From Bacteroidota bacterium (lineage in GTDB: Bacteria; Bacteroidota; Bacteroidia; Flavobacteriales_D; Sanyastnellaceae), in assembly GCA_027622975.1 (NCBI GenBank), contig JAQBVN010000008.1, positions 1-64,000 of the forward strand: a stretch of 64,000 nucleotides of DNA, given 5' to 3'. The number at the start of each line of letters is the position of its first letter. Position 1 is the stretch's first letter. This document shows, piece by piece, positions 61,324 to 64,000 of the stretch. The position numbers and the translations under genes were made by a program. The notes under the pieces are model-generated. The model was not told where the DNA came from. It ran no database searches and saw only the letters and a list, made by a program, of their open reading frames with translations.

Positions 61324-62576
61324 CCAAGACCCGGGCCTTGATGGTGCCCTTGGCCGCTGTGACTCCACCGCGGCACATGGCCCATCTGGTGGCTTCGCGG
61401 TCCTATTTGAGCTACAACCGGGCAGAGCTTCAAGACAAATTGAAGCACAATCCCTATTCCTACATTCAGGTCATCAATCCCGATGCCTCGCGTGAGGTGG
61501 AGGAGCCGCGGGGCACGCCCGAATTTTTCAAAGAAGTTCGGGCGGGCTACGATGATTTCAAGGCCAAAGGTTGGCTTGTGGATGCTGATGAGGTGGAGTG
61601 GCTGGTCTATCGACAAAGCACTGAAGCCCATGCTTGGACCGGGGTGGTGTGCAACTTGGATTTGGCGCGATGCGCATCAGGCGGTTTGCGCACCCATGAA
61701 CAAACCCTGGAAACCCGGGAGTCTCTGTTCGCATCCTTTTTGGAGGCCGTTGGTTTTCATGCTGAGCCCATTTTGGTGGCCCTCCCTGACGACGCCCTCG
61801 GTGCTTCTGAATCCTTGGCCCGCCTCGAGGAGGTGGTGGCCCACAGGCCTCACACGGATTTCATGACTGCGGATGGGGTGCGGCACGAATTGTGGCGCGT
61901 CCCTGCTCATGGTGATTCGGGCCAAGCTTTTGGTCAGGCTTGGAGTCAGGCTGAGGTCCTGTACTTAGCCGATGGCCATCACCGGTTGGCCTCTTCCCAA
62001 CGCCTCGCGCACGCCAGACCTGATTTGCCTGGAGCTGGTTTGATTTTGGCCTACGTTGTGCCCCAACGTGACCTCACCATCCTAGGCTATCACAAAGAAA
62101 TCAAGGATGTCCAAATGTCAACCGAAGCATTGGGCAAGGCATTGGAAGGGTGTCCGGATGCCGAGGTGATTGGCGGTGATTCCGCCTCTATCGATGTCTC
62201 ACTGCCCGACTCACCGGGTGAAATCGTAGTGGAATACCAAGGCTTGGTTTGGCGCATTCGACGATCCTCGGAGAGTCCCGAGGCGACCGATGCCGATTGG
62301 GTACAAAACCACCTCATTCGGGATGTGTTTGGGATTTCTGATGCCAGAAACGACGTCAGGCTCAATCATCTGCCTGAAGCACAACGTCCTGAAGGTGGAT
62401 GGAGGGTTCGTGCGGCACAACATCCCAACCGTGCGCTGGTGCTTTTGCATGCCATTCCGTTTGAGCAAATCCGCGATGTCGCCGACGCCCATGGGACCCT
62501 CCCGCCCAAAAGCACTTGGGTGGAGCCCAAAATCCGGAGTGCCCTGTTCATCCATGAATTCGACCCTCCGCGATGA
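61320..62576 (+). CDS. DUF1015 family protein
   Basis: The 418-residue protein matches DUF1015: SRSYLSYNRAELQDKLKHNPYSYIQVINPD, the YLADGHHRLASS motif with the conserved DGHHR, and VVPQRDLTILGYHK. The family is cytoplasmic, of unknown function. Conservation of the serC-serA-DUF1015 arrangement across Bacteroidota suggests a role in serine or PLP-linked metabolism. ATGA overlaps on both sides indicate coupled translation. Confidence 0.9.
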   Translation: MTKTRALMVPLAAVTPPRHMAHLVASRSYLSYNRAELQDKLKHNPYSYIQVINPDASREVEEPRGTPEFFKEVRAGYDDFKAKGWLVDADEVEWLVYRQSTEAHAWTGVVCNLDLARCASGGLRTHEQTLETRESLFASFLEAVGFHAEPILVALPDDALGASESLARLEEVVAHRPHTDFMTADGVRHELWRVPAHGDSGQAFGQAWSQAEVLYLADGHHRLASSQRLAHARPDLPGAGLILAYVVPQRDLTILGYHKEIKDVQMSTEALGKALEGCPDAEVIGGDSASIDVSLPDSPGEIVVEYQGLVWRIRRSSESPEATDADWVQNHLIRDVFGISDARNDVRLNHLPEAQRPEGGWRVRAAQHPNRALVLLHAIPFEQIRDVADAHGTLPPKSTWVEPKIRSALFIHEFDPPR

Positions 62577-63280
62577 GTGTGGCTGAACAGCTCACCCAGG
62601 TGCGTCGAGACGTGGAGGAACTGTCCAATCGAACAGGCCAGGATGTCGTGCTCGTCGCTGTCAGCAAAACCAAACCCGACGAGGATGTGATGGCCGCCTA
62701 TGAGGCAGGACAACGTGATTTTGGCGAAAATCGAGTGCAGGAATTGGTCGGCAAGGCACAGCGGTTGCCCAAAGACATTCGATGGCACATGATTGGACAC
62801 GTCCAAACCAACAAAATCAAGGACTTCCTTCCATGGGTTCACCTTGTGCACGGGGTGGACCGGATGAAGGTGTTGGAAGTGTTGGAAAGGGAATGTGCCA
62901 AACTCAGCCGCAACGTAGACATCCTGCTTCAAGTCCACATTGCAGAGGAATCCACCAAATTCGGGTGGGACGCCTCTGAAATTGCCGATTTGGCGCGGCC
63001 TGAGGTTTGGGAAGAATTCCCCCACGTGAGGCCTGTCGGAATGATGGGAATGGCCACGTTCACGGATGATGAACAGCAGGTTCGGAGGGAATTTGCTCTG
63101 CTCGCCGCGCTCTTCAAGACCCATGGCAAAGCATTCGATCAATTGGCCCGTTCACGTGGCGCCTCCTGGGAGGCCCTGAGCATGGGAATGAGCGGCGATT
63201 GGGCTTGGGCTTTGGAGGAAGGAAGCTCCATGGTGAGAATTGGCAGTGCCATTTTTGGAGACCGAAACCTTCCGCTGTGA
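62573..63280 (+). CDS. YggS/PROSC family pyridoxal phosphate-binding protein
   Basis: The 235-residue protein has the PLP-lysine motif LVAVSKTKPDEDV, the FGENRVQELVGKA block, WHMIGHVQTNKIKDF, VGMMGMATF and a C-terminal LSMGMSGDWAWALEEGSSMVRIGSAIFG. These proteins bind PLP in a TIM barrel and maintain vitamin B6 homeostasis without known catalytic activity. The final GSAIFG is characteristic. It is translationally coupled to DUF1015 and to the following gene. Confidence 0.95.
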   Translation: MSVAEQLTQVRRDVEELSNRTGQDVVLVAVSKTKPDEDVMAAYEAGQRDFGENRVQELVGKAQRLPKDIRWHMIGHVQTNKIKDFLPWVHLVHGVDRMKVLEVLERECAKLSRNVDILLQVHIAEESTKFGWDASEIADLARPEVWEEFPHVRPVGMMGMATFTDDEQQVRREFALLAALFKTHGKAFDQLARSRGASWEALSMGMSGDWAWALEEGSSMVRIGSAIFGDRNLPL

Positions 63281-63615
63281 TGAACGATTCACCGACAAGT
63301 TCACCCACAAATTCAGCCACAAATCCACCCGCAGGCTGGCGCGTCTGGGAACCTTGGTTTCAAGGTTGGATGGTGCTGGCTCCATTGGTGGGATTGGGCA
63401 GCACGGCCTTGGTTCGGAACCAATTGTTTCGAATTTGGAAACTCACCCATGGCATCACGGATGGAGTCACCGCCGCTGAGGCGCGTGACATGGGGCTCGC
63501 ACCTCCCGATTGGTCAGGTGCAGCTCTATACGGCCTTGCAACGCTTTGCATTTTCAGCGTGTTCTATCTCTTAGCTGCCCGAACATGGGTGAATCATTCA
63601 AACCAACGCACGTGA
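63280..63615 (+). CDS. Small two-pass membrane protein, function unknown
   Basis: The 111-residue protein has a Ser/Thr/Asn-rich N-terminus and two hydrophobic segments (about residues 28-48 and 84-103). I do not recognise it. The ATG overlaps the yggS stop (TGATG) and the stop overlaps the next start, indicating translational coupling. A longer frame from 63199 was rejected because it runs through yggS. Confidence 0.65.
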   Translation: MNDSPTSSPTNSATNPPAGWRVWEPWFQGWMVLAPLVGLGSTALVRNQLFRIWKLTHGITDGVTAAEARDMGLAPPDWSGAALYGLATLCIFSVFYLLAARTWVNHSNQRT

Positions 63616-64000
63616 ACCTCATCAAGTTTGACCGCCACTTGTTCTTGGCCCCTGTGGGATTGTGGGGCATTCTTCTTTGTTTGACCTCATGCGAAGGTGC
63701 CACGTACGTGAACCAGCACTTCATCAACAATACCCAGGACACTTTGCACCTCGGGGTTCGGATCAAAGAGTCTCAAACAGGATGGTCCATGGACACCCTG
63801 TGGCACATTCCACCCGGTGCCATTCAACCCCACTACGCGGTGGACCGCTGGGGCAAATGCTCCGATTGCACCGAGTATGAAACGGCTCCTTTTGGTTTGG
63901 ATACGATTTGGCTTGAGAACGACACGTTGAATGTCAGCTTGATGGATCCAACGGTGTGGGTTGTCGTCGTGGATGAAGGCGTGTCGTGGATTGAATTTGA
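63612..64000 (+). CDS. Lipoprotein, partial, cut by window end
   Basis: The frame stays open to the end of the window (129 codons seen). A lipoprotein signal is visible: hydrophobic FLAPVGLWGILLCLTSC, then GATYVNQHFINNTQDTLHLG. The segment beyond resembles a small beta-rich domain with a CSDCTEYE pair. GTG 63612 forms a GTGA overlap with the previous stop; an in-frame ATG at 63585 is an alternative. I do not recognise the family. Confidence 0.6.
   Translation, partial: MNLIKFDRHLFLAPVGLWGILLCLTSCEGATYVNQHFINNTQDTLHLGVRIKESQTGWSMDTLWHIPPGAIQPHYAVDRWGKCSDCTEYETAPFGLDTIWLENDTLNVSLMDPTVWVVVVDEGVSWIEF

Overview
This window is chromosomal DNA from a member of the Bacteroidota, most likely a Flavobacteriales-type lineage. 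The evidence is: proteins with type IX secretion (T9SS) and gliding-motility C-terminal domains; a TonB-dependent receptor with a carboxypeptidase-like N-terminal domain; bacillithiol enzyme BshC; DUF1573 and DUF5916 proteins; the serC-serA-DUF1015-yggS cluster; and promoters of the Bacteroidota TTG...TAnnTTTG type. By eye the GC content is in the mid-50s per cent (not computed). I see no phage, insertion sequence, CRISPR array, rRNA or tRNA. The one stable RNA gene is tmRNA. Gene density is very high; the gene-free stretches are short and are described where they hold something.

Layout. 0.1-9.4 kb: tmRNA, a small membrane protein, a saccharopine/alanine dehydrogenase-family enzyme, a TonB-like and coiled-coil envelope pair, an FAD oxidoreductase, a secreted calcium-repeat/SPOR-like protein and a COG2509 flavoprotein. 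9.4-19.9 kb: fused branched-chain-type 2-oxoacid dehydrogenase E1, a TPR membrane protein, the coupled pRiA4b-ORF3/miaA/mutS2 operon, a T9SS-sorted trypsin-like protease, an S41 processing protease and a DUF1573 lipoprotein. 19.9-29 kb: pterin dehydratase, transglutaminase-like protein, rhomboid, dnaN, a glycosyltransferase 9, dapD, ruvX, a HAD phosphatase, bshC and a T9SS protein. 29-34 kb: a minus-strand run of a peptide-type solute-binding protein, ACMSD, an ECF sigma factor, a likely anti-sigma protein and an exported protein. 34-47 kb: TonB receptor plus ABC exporter, two large modular secreted proteins (LVIVD/MopE-like; cupredoxin with three FAS1 domains), a TIGR01777 epimerase, photolyase, a CoA-transferase and a lytic transglycosylase. 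47-58 kb: rfbC, Wza-like export protein, GNAT/mltG/DUF5916 operon, M23 peptidase, coiled-coil/zapA/rny and a flippase. 58-64 kb: a membrane-anchored glutathione peroxidase, then serC, serA, DUF1015, yggS, a small membrane protein and a lipoprotein cut by the window end.

Two cross-cutting patterns are the most interesting content. First, many genes have a TAnnTT(T/C/G)(G/C) element exactly four bases (range 4-7) before the start codon. This predicts leaderless mRNAs and fixes several otherwise ambiguous starts, including two GTG starts; two divergent gene pairs share mirror-image promoters inside identical 29-bp gaps. Second, four unrelated short tandem repeat arrays (units of 24, 18, 12-14 and 37 bp) sit immediately after, or across, stop codons. 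I found no unmistakable new defence or mobile system.
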